NCBI GenBank assembly: GCA_039179985.1
Contig: JBCDED010000062.1
Span: 1 to 24,149 of the forward strand
Origin: JBCCMQ01 sp039179985
GTDB lineage: Bacteria; Pseudomonadota; Alphaproteobacteria; Rhodobacterales; Rhodobacteraceae
DNA length: 24,149 nucleotides
Reading direction: 5' to 3'
The notes beneath the pieces are model-generated. The model was not told the DNA's origin and did no database searches. It saw nothing but the letters and a program-made list of their open reading frames with translations. The position numbers and the translations under genes were made by a program. This document shows positions 1-7,274 of the stretch, piece by piece. Each line of letters starts with the position of its first letter. Within the stretch, counting starts at the first letter, position 1.

Positions 1-121
1 GACAACTTGGGCTGGTTCTCCTGAATGGAGGCCAGTGCCTTCGAAACGAACATTTGTACGTACTGTGGTCTGCAAAGACTCACCCCTTTTGTTCCACCGT
101 CATCTAAACGTTACCTGAGGA

Positions 122-138
122 TCAGCCGAGGGGGCTGA
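122..138. other. Small hairpin in the inverted-repeat spacer
   Basis: TCAGCC (122-127) pairs with GGCTGA (133-138) around a 5-base loop. It lies in the only part of the left edge outside the two long arms. No T-tract follows it, so it is not a clear terminator. If the left arm is an artefact, this hairpin may be the last native sequence visible upstream of lpxC. Confidence 0.35.
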
Positions 139-148
139 AGGTACAAAA

Positions 149-162
149 GGGGTGAGTCTTTG
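149..162 (+). promoter_or_regulatory. lpxC ribosome binding site and TTG start
   Basis: A purine-rich GGGGTGAG (149-156) stands a few bases before TTG at 160-162. The nearby GTG at 152 is in another frame. Reading from TTG gives MQTTVRTNVRF, the expected N-terminus of LpxC, so this rare start codon is chosen over any downstream start. Confidence 0.7.
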
Positions 163-1089
163 CAGACCACAGTACGTACAAATGTTCGTTTCGAAGGCAC
201 TGGCCTCCATTCAGGAGAACCAGCCCAAGTTGTCGTGCGCCCGGCCCCTGCAGACCATGGCATCTGGTTTCGCCGCGTCGATGTTGAGCCCGCCGACGGC
301 TTCATCCCGGCTTCCTGGGAAGCGGTTCAGAAATCGCCGCTCTGCACCCTGATCGCCAACGAGGCGGGCGTCAGCGTTTCCACAATCGAACATCTGATGG
401 CGGCGCTCGCCGGTTGCGGCGTGCACAACGCGCTGATCGAAATCGACGGCCCGGAAGTCCCTGCGATGGACGGAAGCTCGGCGCTTTTCGTGCAGGGAAT
501 CCTGAAAGCAGGCCTTACGCGCCTGAGCGCTCCCCTGACGGCGATTGAGGTTCTGAAACCCGTCGAGGTGCGCGCGGGCGACGCCTATGCACGGCTTGAG
601 CCGGAAAACCATCTCTGGATCGACTTCTCGATAGATTTCGAGGATGCGGCCATCGGCCACCAGGAGAAGTCCCTGGATCTCGCGAACGGAACTTTTGTTC
701 ACGAGCTTTGCGACAGCCGCACCTTCTGCCGTCAGGCCGATGTCGATACCATGCAGGCCAACGGCCTGGCTCTGGGCGGTGCCCCCGGCAAGAACGCCGT
801 CGTCTTTGATGGCGACCAGGTGATGAGCCCGGGTGGCCTGCGCCATGCCGACGAACCTGTGCGCCACAAGATGCTGGACGCTCTTGGTGACCTCGCGCTG
901 GCCGGTCGACCCCTGCTTGCGCGTTACACGGGCGTTCGCGCCGGTCACGCCATGACGAACGGCTTGTTGCGCGCGCTCTTTGCGGACCCGACGGCCTACC
1001 GCGTTGTGACCTGCGATGACCGCCTGGCCGAGCATATGCCAGGTGTGGGCGTCAGCCAGGCCGACCTGGCCACGGTGGCGCTGCAATAA
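160..1089 (+). CDS. lpxC: UDP-3-O-acyl-N-acetylglucosamine deacetylase LpxC
   Basis: LpxC is the zinc-dependent deacetylase that performs the first committed step of lipid A synthesis in the cytoplasm. The 309-residue protein has the usual family length. It carries the expected metal-site and catalytic motifs: H78 in STIEHLMAAL, H236 and D240 in HKMLDALGD, and H263 in AGHAMTNG. The SRTFC segment (186-190) and the NALIEIDGPEVPAMDGSS stretch (90-107) are also typical. The start is TTG at 160. The gene is followed 103 bases later by bamD on the same strand, and in many alphaproteobacteria it follows ftsZ, which would lie off the left edge. The first 25 codons lie inside the right arm of the perfect inverted repeat. 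If that structure were real it could fold the start region into a long hairpin; if it is an artefact the gene itself is intact. Confidence 0.97.
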   Translation: MQTTVRTNVRFEGTGLHSGEPAQVVVRPAPADHGIWFRRVDVEPADGFIPASWEAVQKSPLCTLIANEAGVSVSTIEHLMAALAGCGVHNALIEIDGPEVPAMDGSSALFVQGILKAGLTRLSAPLTAIEVLKPVEVRAGDAYARLEPENHLWIDFSIDFEDAAIGHQEKSLDLANGTFVHELCDSRTFCRQADVDTMQANGLALGGAPGKNAVVFDGDQVMSPGGLRHADEPVRHKMLDALGDLALAGRPLLARYTGVRAGHAMTNGLLRALFADPTAYRVVTCDDRLAEHMPGVGVSQADLATVALQ

Positions 1090-1192
1090 CTCTCAGAAAA
1101 CAGCGTTCTCGGTCTTCCGGCCTCCGGGACGGTCTGCTAACTATTGGCAAGCCGCGCCTGCGGTTTGGACGAACGAAGGATGCCTGAAAGCG

Positions 1193-2032
1193 ATGTGGGG
1201 TAAGTGTCGCCGTCTCCGGCACGCGATGTGTTTTGTTTCGGTAGTGGGCCTTGCGGCCTGTGGTGGCGGTGGCGATGAAGTCCTGCGCCTTGAGAACACG
1301 CCCCCGCAAGACATTTACGCGCAGGCCGAGTTCGAACTTTCCAGAAACAATGCGGACCGTGCCGCTAACCTCTTTGGCGAGGTCGAGCGCCTTTACCCCT
1401 ATTCCGACTGGGCCAAGCGCGCCCTGATCATGCAGGCCTTCGCCTACCACCAGGACGGTGACTACGAAAACAGCCGCGCGACCGCGCAGCGGTACATTGA
1501 TTTCTACCCTGCCGACGAGGACGCGGCCTATGCCCAGTATCTCTTGGCCTTGTCCTACTATGACCAGATCGACGATGTGGGCCGCGACCAGGGCCTAACG
1601 TTTTCGGCACTCCAGTCGCTCCGCACGGTGATCGAGATCTATCCGGAAAGCGAATACGCCAACCCGTCGCTGCTGAAGTTTGATCTGGCCTTTGACCATC
1701 TGGCGGGCAAAGAGATGGAGGTCGGGCGATACTACCTTAAGCGCGGCCATTATATGGCGGGGATCAACCGGTTCCGGGTGGTTGTCGAAGATTTCCAAAC
1801 CACCAGCCACACACCCGAAGCTCTGCACAGGCTGGTGGAGTCCTACCTTTCCATCGGCCTAGTTGAGGAAGCGCAGACCGCCGGGGCGATCCTTGGCTTC
1901 AATTATCAGGGCACGGAATGGTACGAAGACAGCTACGCGCTTCTGACCGGCGTCGGCCTCGATGCGCGCCCGCGCGGCGATAACTGGCTGAGCGCGATAT
2001 ACCGCCAGTCCGTGAAGGGCGAATGGCTGTAA
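1193..2032 (+). CDS. bamD: Outer membrane assembly lipoprotein BamD (ComL/YfiO)
   Basis: BamD is the TPR lipoprotein of the BAM complex, which inserts beta-barrel proteins into the outer membrane from its periplasmic face. The ATG at 1193 gives 279 residues. A lipoprotein signal peptide is visible: basic MWGKCRRLR, a hydrophobic stretch, and the lipobox LAAC with C23 as the probable lipidated cysteine. The mature part is alpha-helical TPR-like sequence, with the landmarks AEFELSRNNADRAANLFGEV, RLYPYSDWAKRA, IDFYPADEDAAYAQYLLALS and IEIYPESEYA, as expected for the family. The frame is open back to 1016 inside lpxC, but the lipobox fixes the real start near 1193. An AAGGA at 1176-1180 is a somewhat distant ribosome site. 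Its place between lpxC and recN is common in alphaproteobacteria and suggests joint transcription with lpxC. Confidence 0.94.
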   Translation: MWGKCRRLRHAMCFVSVVGLAACGGGGDEVLRLENTPPQDIYAQAEFELSRNNADRAANLFGEVERLYPYSDWAKRALIMQAFAYHQDGDYENSRATAQRYIDFYPADEDAAYAQYLLALSYYDQIDDVGRDQGLTFSALQSLRTVIEIYPESEYANPSLLKFDLAFDHLAGKEMEVGRYYLKRGHYMAGINRFRVVVEDFQTTSHTPEALHRLVESYLSIGLVEEAQTAGAILGFNYQGTEWYEDSYALLTGVGLDARPRGDNWLSAIYRQSVKGEWL

Positions 2033-2063
2033 GGGCGCGCCCCGCAGAAACGATGGCCTCGCA

Positions 2064-3713
2064 ATGCTACTGAGCCTTGATGTCCGGGACATGCTAATCA
2101 TCGACCGGCTGTCGCTGGAGTTTCAGCCGGGTCTGAACGTTCTGACCGGGGAAACCGGGGCAGGAAAATCGATCCTGCTTGATGCGCTTGGGTTTGTTCT
2201 GGGCTGGCGAGGCCGGGCCGATCTGGTGCGGGCGGGTGCGAATACCGGCGAAGTGTCGGCGGCGTTCTGGCTGAGCGAAGAGCATCCGGCGCGCGCCGTC
2301 TTGGAAGAGGCTGAATTGCCCGTCGGTGATGAGTTGATCCTCCGCCGGACGGCAACCAGGGAAGGCCGCAAAACAGCGCGCGTGAACGATGTGCGCGTCT
2401 CAGGCGAAGTGCTGCGGCGGCTTTCCGACAGTCTTCTCGAACTCCATGGCCAGCATGATGATCGGGGGCTTTTGAACCCGCGCGGGCACCGGACGCTGCT
2501 CGATGACTACGCCGGGGCAGGGAAGGCGCTTGCCACCTGCCGCGCGGCCTGGGGCGCGCGCGGGAAGGCAATGAAGGACCTTGAAGCGCTGGAGGCCCGG
2601 CTGGCGGCCCTGGCTGAAGAGGAAGATTTTCTGCGCCACGCCGCCGAAGAGATCAAACGGCTTGCGCCCGAGATTGGCGAGGATGAGACGCTCGATGCAC
2701 GGCGCCGGCTGATGCAAGCCGGTGAACGGTTGCAAGGCGGCGTCGCCAAGGCGGGTGAGGCCATCGGACCGGGCGGAGCGGAGGCTCTTGTGGTCGATGC
2801 GGTACGTTGGCTGGAAGAGGCAGCAACCGATCTCGGCGGCGAGACCACTGAAGCCCTGGAAGCCTTGTCGCGGGCGTTGACCGAAATCGGCGAAGGGCAA
2901 GGGGCTGTCGCGCGCCTGCTCGACAAGGTGACCTTTGATCCGAGCGAGTTGGAGCACGTTGAGGAACGGCTCTTTGCGCTCCGGGCGCTGGCCCGGAAAC
3001 ACGGGGTCCCGGCGGACGATCTGGCGGCTTTCGGTGAGACCCTGCGCGCGCGCCTCGATGAGCTTGAAAGCGGCGTCACCGGTGTGGAGGCCGCGCGCGC
3101 CGCACTCGCAGGGGCGGAGGCGGACTATGTCAAAGCGGCGGAGGCCCTGAGCGCGAAACGCAAGAAAGCTGCCACCGCGCTTGATACTGCGATGGCTAAG
3201 GAACTGGCGCCCCTGAAGCTGGAACGCGCGGTCTTTGAAACCCAATTGGGCGAGAGCGAGGCAAGTGCCGAAGGCACGGACAGGGTGCAGTTCACGGTGG
3301 CCACGAACCCCGGCGCACCCTCCGGCCCGCTGGACCGCATTGCCTCGGGCGGGGAACTTTCGCGTTTTCTTCTCGCACTCAAGGTCTGTCTGACGGGCGG
3401 CGCCAGCGGCCAGACCCTGATCTTCGACGAAATCGACCGCGGCGTCGGCGGTGCCACGGCGGATGCGGTCGGGCGCCGGCTTGCTGCGCTGGCCGAAGGT
3501 GGTCAGGTGCTGGTGGTGACCCATTCGCCCCAGGTCGCGGCCCGCGGCGGGTACCATTGGCGGGTGGCCAAGGCCGTTGAGAACGACAGGACCCTGTCGA
3601 AAGTCGTGGCGCTGGATGCGGACGCCCGGGTGGACGAGATCGCGCGCATGCTCGCGGGCGACAAGATCACGGAGGAGGCGCGCGGCGCGGCGCGGGCACT
3701 GCTCGCCGGCTGA
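2064..3713 (+). CDS. recN: DNA repair protein RecN (SMC-like ATPase)
   Basis: RecN is an SMC-like ATPase that acts in recombinational repair of double-strand breaks. The 549-residue protein has all the hallmarks. The N-terminal half of the ATPase has Walker A GETGAGKS (29-36) and the RecN-typical LLELHGQHDD. A long coiled-coil middle is rich in Ala, Glu and Arg. The C-terminal half has the ABC signature SGGELSR (428-434) and Walker B LIFDE (452-456), followed by DRGVGGATADAVG and the VVTHSPQVAA segment. It starts at ATG 2064, 31 bases after bamD, with no strong ribosome site visible, so translation may depend partly on the bamD transcript. I see no recognisable SOS box in the short leader. 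It ends 8 bases from the convergent oxidase gene; ligA, which often follows recN in this group, is absent. Confidence 0.97.
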   Translation: MLLSLDVRDMLIIDRLSLEFQPGLNVLTGETGAGKSILLDALGFVLGWRGRADLVRAGANTGEVSAAFWLSEEHPARAVLEEAELPVGDELILRRTATREGRKTARVNDVRVSGEVLRRLSDSLLELHGQHDDRGLLNPRGHRTLLDDYAGAGKALATCRAAWGARGKAMKDLEALEARLAALAEEEDFLRHAAEEIKRLAPEIGEDETLDARRRLMQAGERLQGGVAKAGEAIGPGGAEALVVDAVRWLEEAATDLGGETTEALEALSRALTEIGEGQGAVARLLDKVTFDPSELEHVEERLFALRALARKHGVPADDLAAFGETLRARLDELESGVTGVEAARAALAGAEADYVKAAEALSAKRKKAATALDTAMAKELAPLKLERAVFETQLGESEASAEGTDRVQFTVATNPGAPSGPLDRIASGGELSRFLLALKVCLTGGASGQTLIFDEIDRGVGGATADAVGRRLAALAEGGQVLVVTHSPQVAARGGYHWRVAKAVENDRTLSKVVALDADARVDEIARMLAGDKITEEARGAARALLAG

Positions 3714-3721
3714 TAGCCGCG

Positions 3722-5095
3722 TCAGTTGCTGCGGACGACTTTTCCAGGGTTGAGCAGCCCCGAAGGATCGAGCGCGGCTTTGATCTGACCCATCACGCCC
3801 CAAGCCGCCCCATGCTCGCGGTCCATATATCCTAGCTTGCCTGAGCCGACGCCGTGCTCGCCGGTGATTGTTCCGCCCAGCCGGAGCGCCCGGTCCGCAA
3901 GGCGCTCGGAGACACCAAGCGCCTTTGAAAGCTCCGCCGGATCGTCCGGATCGACCAAAAGGATGGCGTGGAAGTTCCCGTCACCCACATGTCCCAAAAT
4001 GGGACCGGTCATGTCCGATGCGTCGATATCGGCCCGGGTTTCACTAACGGCCTCGGCCAGCCGCGATATGGGCACCGAGATGTCCGTCACCACGGCGCGG
4101 GCCCCGGGCCTCAGGCCAAGGCACGCGTAGTAGGCATTGTGCCGCATCGCCCAAAGCCGGTTGCGGTCTTCCGTTTTGGACGACCAGGCAAAGCCACTGC
4201 CGCCAAAGTCTTCCACAAGAGCGCCGAGGCGGGCGGCGTCTTCGGCGACAGAGGCTTCGGTTCCGTGAAACTCGACCATCAGATGCGGGCTGACAGGCAT
4301 GGAGGCATCGGCATAGGCGTTAAAGGCGGCTGCGGTCGCGGCATCCACGAACTCGATCCGCGCCATGGGAATGCCCATCTGCACGCTGGCTATGACCGTC
4401 TCAACGGCCTCGGCGACGCTGGGAAAGGCGCAGACCGCGGCGCCGATTTCTTCTGGCTGGCCATAGAGGCGCAGCGTTATCTCGGTGATGAGCCCCAGGG
4501 TGCCCTCGGAGCCCACGAAAAGCCCGGTTAGGTCATAGCCTGCCGCGCTTTTGCGGGCCCGCGTGCCGGTGCGAATGATGCGCCCGTCGGCAAGCACGAC
4601 TTCCAGAGCCATGACGTTGTCGCGCATGGTGCCGTAGCGCACGGTGGTGGTTCCGCTTGCACGTGTCCCCGCCATGCCGCCAAGCGCGGCATTGGCGCCG
4701 GGGTCGACGGGAAAGAAAAGCCCCGTGTGCCGCAATTCGGTATTCAACTCTTCCCGCGTAAGACCCGGCTGCACGGTGCAGTCCATATCCTCTGTATTGA
4801 CCGCAAGGAGTTTGTTCATCCGCTGAAAATCAACGCAAAGCCCGCCGCGCGCAGCCAGTGAATGCCCTTCCAGCGATGTACCTGTTCCCCAGGGCACGAC
4901 CGGGCAACCCTCGGCGGCGCAGATCTGCACGATGCGCACGACCTCTTCGGTCGTTTCGGGGTAGGCCACGGCGTCAGGCGGCGTCAGTGGGAAATAAGTC
5001 TCGCTCCGGCCATGATTTTCCAGATCGGACTTGGAGAGGCTCAGCCGTTCGCCTAAGACGGATTTGAGGGCCTCAATGGCCGTGGGGATCGTCAT
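3722..5095 (-). CDS. FAD-linked D-lactate dehydrogenase-like oxidoreductase (GlcD/Dld family)
   Basis: The 457-residue protein belongs to the FAD-dependent 2-hydroxyacid dehydrogenase family (COG0277), whose members oxidise D-lactate, glycolate or D-2-hydroxyglutarate and pass electrons to a carrier. The FAD domain shows PWGTGTSLEGH (68-78), GANAALGGMAGTRASGTTT (133-151) and GLFVGSEGTLGLITE (191-205). The C-terminal substrate domain has HVGDGNFH (369-376) and GEHGVG (412-417); its two histidines and E413 match the metal-binding pattern of the family. It ends with the usual NPGKVV. The ATG at 5095 follows GAAAGGAC at a suitable distance. The exact substrate cannot be read from the sequence; D-lactate is the commonest assignment for single-gene members without glcE/glcF neighbours. 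It is convergent with recN and divergent from the CLC gene. Confidence 0.88.
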   Translation of the reverse strand: MTIPTAIEALKSVLGERLSLSKSDLENHGRSETYFPLTPPDAVAYPETTEEVVRIVQICAAEGCPVVPWGTGTSLEGHSLAARGGLCVDFQRMNKLLAVNTEDMDCTVQPGLTREELNTELRHTGLFFPVDPGANAALGGMAGTRASGTTTVRYGTMRDNVMALEVVLADGRIIRTGTRARKSAAGYDLTGLFVGSEGTLGLITEITLRLYGQPEEIGAAVCAFPSVAEAVETVIASVQMGIPMARIEFVDAATAAAFNAYADASMPVSPHLMVEFHGTEASVAEDAARLGALVEDFGGSGFAWSSKTEDRNRLWAMRHNAYYACLGLRPGARAVVTDISVPISRLAEAVSETRADIDASDMTGPILGHVGDGNFHAILLVDPDDPAELSKALGVSERLADRALRLGGTITGEHGVGSGKLGYMDREHGAAWGVMGQIKAALDPSGLLNPGKVVRSN

Positions 5096-5200
5096 TCCTG
5101 GCGTCCTTTCGCGGTTTGCGACGCCCGTTGGAGCCTAGGTCATGCGGGCGATCTGGGGAAGCCTTCGGTCGGGCCTGCGCAGTGCTTGGTGGCGATCGAT

Positions 5201-6874
5201 ATGCGCGCCCTTCTCAAAGAGCAGATCGACGAGGTCGTCCAGGCCTGCTCGGAAGGCTGGATGCTGCTTAAGCACCGCGGCCCTGGTCAGATCCAATTCT
5301 GGTTTATCGCCCTTGGTCTTGGCATCGTCGCGGGCCTGATTGCCGTCGGCTTTCGCAAGGCGGTCTCCAGCCTGCAGACGTTCTTTTATGGCGCCGACGA
5401 TGTGACGCTGGCAACCGTGGCGGATGCCCTGCCGTGGTGGTGGATCTTGCTTCTGCCCATAGCAGGCGGGCTTGTCGTGGGCGTTATCCTCCACATTTTT
5501 ACGCCCGACGCGAAGGTCCGCAGCGTTGCCGAAGTGATCGAAGGCGCGGCGCTGAACAACGGGCGCGTGGAAAAACGCGCGGGCCTTGCTTCGGCAGCAG
5601 CCTCCATGATCACGCTTTCGACCGGTGGCTCGACGGGCCGCGAGGGGCCCGTGGTGCACCTTGCCGGTGTCGCATCAACCTGGGTGTCGCAGAGGATCGC
5701 CGCCGACGGAATCACCGGGCGTGACCTTTTGGGATGCGCCGTCGCGGCCGCCGTCAGCGCGTCGTTCAACGCGCCCATTGCCGGGGCGCTCTTTGCGCTT
5801 GAGGTCATCCTGAGGCACTTCGCGGTCCATGCGTTTGCGCCCATCGTTATTGCATCGGTCGCAGGTACGGTGATCAGCCGGGCGTTCTTCGGGGATGTGA
5901 CCGAGTTCGAACTGCCCAATATGTCGTCGCTACAGTTTTACCAGGAACTGCCCGCCTTTCTGCTTCTTGGTATCGTGAGCGGACTGGTCGCGGCGATCCT
6001 CATGCGCTCGATCTTTTTTGCCGATAACATGGGCAGTAAGGCCCAGGCCGCCGTGGGCCTTCCGCGCTGGCTGCGCCCCGCCTTTGCCGGAGCGCTTCTT
6101 GGCCTGATTGCCATCCAGTTCCCGCATATCATCGGCGTCGGTTATGAAACCACAACGCGGGCGTTGCAGGGCGGGCTTCTCTTCCACGAAGCGGTTGTCT
6201 TCACAATCGTTAAATGTCTCGCGGTGGCCATCACCATGGCGGGCCGCATGGGCGGCGGAATCTTCTCCCCTTCGCTGATGGTGGGGGCCCTCACGGGCCT
6301 TGCCTTCGGGATCATCGCGACCGGTTTCTTCCCCGAAGTATCCGGTAGCGAAACGCTCTACGCTCTGGCGGGGATGGGCGCGGTATCGGCGGCGGTACTG
6401 GGATCGCCAATTTCGACCACGCTGATTGTATTTGAGCTGACCGGCGACTGGCAGGCGGGTCTGGCGGTGATGGTCGCGGTGTCGCTGTCAACGGCGATTG
6501 CCAGCCGTCTCGTCGACCGGTCATTCTTCCTGACGCAGCTGGAGCGCAGGGGCGTTCATCTGGCCGCCGGCCCACAGGCTTATCTGTTGGGCATGTTCCG
6601 TGTCGCGGGCGTCATGCGTCCTGTGGGGAACCCTGACGCCGCGCCCGAGAAAGACTGCCTCGCCCTGATCGAACAGGGCGTTTACCTCGACCAGCATGCA
6701 ACGCTCGAAGCTGCGATGCCCGCCTTCGAGAAATCGGCCGCGACCTTCATTCCCGTGGTGCGGATGAATGCTGAAACCGGGCAGCCCGAGCTGCGCGGCG
6801 CGCTGTTCCATGTGGATGCGCTGAAGGCCTATAACCGAGCGCTTGCCGCGACGGCGGCCGAAGAGCACTCGTAG
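5201..6874 (+). CDS. CLC family chloride channel/transporter
   Basis: An integral inner-membrane anion transporter with about ten or more hydrophobic helices. The start is uncertain: TTG 5186, GTG 5189 and ATG 5201 are in frame. I chose ATG 5201 (557 residues, MRALLKEQ), with GGTGG upstream. Family landmarks are GREGP (146-150, gating glutamate E148), NAPIAG (190-195) and GGGIFSPSL (351-359). The classical GSGIP serine motif is replaced by a VRSVAEVIEG stretch. The site aligned to the internal proton glutamate of E. coli ClC (E203) reads valine (LFALEV), as in eukaryotic CLC channels. The C-terminus carries about 100 cytoplasmic residues that resemble a single degenerate CBS-like segment. Family membership is secure; whether it is a channel or an antiporter is not. 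Confidence 0.93.
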   Translation: MRALLKEQIDEVVQACSEGWMLLKHRGPGQIQFWFIALGLGIVAGLIAVGFRKAVSSLQTFFYGADDVTLATVADALPWWWILLLPIAGGLVVGVILHIFTPDAKVRSVAEVIEGAALNNGRVEKRAGLASAAASMITLSTGGSTGREGPVVHLAGVASTWVSQRIAADGITGRDLLGCAVAAAVSASFNAPIAGALFALEVILRHFAVHAFAPIVIASVAGTVISRAFFGDVTEFELPNMSSLQFYQELPAFLLLGIVSGLVAAILMRSIFFADNMGSKAQAAVGLPRWLRPAFAGALLGLIAIQFPHIIGVGYETTTRALQGGLLFHEAVVFTIVKCLAVAITMAGRMGGGIFSPSLMVGALTGLAFGIIATGFFPEVSGSETLYALAGMGAVSAAVLGSPISTTLIVFELTGDWQAGLAVMVAVSLSTAIASRLVDRSFFLTQLERRGVHLAAGPQAYLLGMFRVAGVMRPVGNPDAAPEKDCLALIEQGVYLDQHATLEAAMPAFEKSAATFIPVVRMNAETGQPELRGALFHVDALKAYNRALAATAAEEHS

Positions 6875-6877
6875 CGC

Positions 6878-7219
6878 TCAGAGCTGCTCCACCGCCACCT
6901 TGTCCGTGTAGAAGGCAATATGATCCTTGATCTCGGCCACGGCATCGAACGGGTCTTGGTAGGACCAGGCCGTGTTTTCCATGTCGCCGCTCTTTGCCAC
7001 GATGGAAAAATAGCTGGCCTGGCCTTTGTGCGGACAGCGCGTGCTATGCTCGGTCGGCTCCAGAAACGCCATGGCGATGTCCCCGCGGGGAAAGTAGATT
7101 ACCGGCGGGTAGTCGCCTTCGCTCAGCTCAAGCGCGTTGGTGCTTTCTCCCAGTACGGCGCCCGCGGCGCGGACCACCCAGGTTCCGGGGGCTTTGCGAA
7201 TTTTGATGTGGTCGGCCAT
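6878..7219 (-). CDS. DUF427 domain-containing protein
   Basis: This 113-residue soluble protein fits the DUF427 family (PF04248) along its whole length. Recognisable features are ALELSEGDYPPVIYFPRGDI, followed by the hallmark TRCPHKGQASYFSI and the C-terminal AEIKDHIAFYTDKV. The biochemical role of the family is not established. AGGAG lies 7-9 bases before the ATG. It is the last gene of a reverse-strand run after the aminopeptidase P gene (55-base gap), and its stop lies 3 bases from the convergent CLC stop. Confidence 0.9.
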   Translation of the reverse strand: MADHIKIRKAPGTWVVRAAGAVLGESTNALELSEGDYPPVIYFPRGDIAMAFLEPTEHSTRCPHKGQASYFSIVAKSGDMENTAWSYQDPFDAVAEIKDHIAFYTDKVAVEQL

Positions 7220-7274
7220 GGAAGGTCTCCTGCGGGATTGGGGAAACCTATAGATCGTCGATGACGGCCCGATG

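Larger units (their letters stand above)
1..234. repeat. Perfect 92-bp inverted repeat (arms 1-92 and 143-234)
   Basis: Positions 1-92 are the exact reverse complement of 143-234, checked base by base: position n pairs with 235-n for all 92 pairs, and pairing fails at 93/142. A 50-base spacer (93-142) separates the arms. The right arm contains the lpxC ribosome binding site, the TTG start and the first 25 codons, so the left arm is an antisense copy of the lpxC 5' end. The left arm reaches base 1, so its true length is unknown. A perfect long palindrome ending exactly at the sequence edge is more typical of a fold-back amplification, library or assembly artefact than of a stable chromosomal structure. 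Confidence 0.97.

Noticed and set aside
211..1086. Long reverse-strand open frame antisense to lpxC (291 codons)
   Set aside because: It has no family features, and its codon pattern mirrors the GC-rich lpxC frame. lpxC itself has full motifs.
1180..1203. Seven-codon frame (MPESDVG) overlapping the bamD start, possible leader peptide
   Set aside because: It is too short to judge, and its only ribosome-like site abuts the ATG, so chance is the likelier explanation.
2033..2063. SOS (LexA) box upstream of recN
   Set aside because: The leader has a GGGCGCGCCC palindrome (2033-2042) but no GTTC/GAAC-type LexA pair expected for alphaproteobacteria.
2400..3803. 467-codon reverse frame antisense to recN
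   Set aside because: It is a shadow of recN in high-GC sequence with no recognisable domain.
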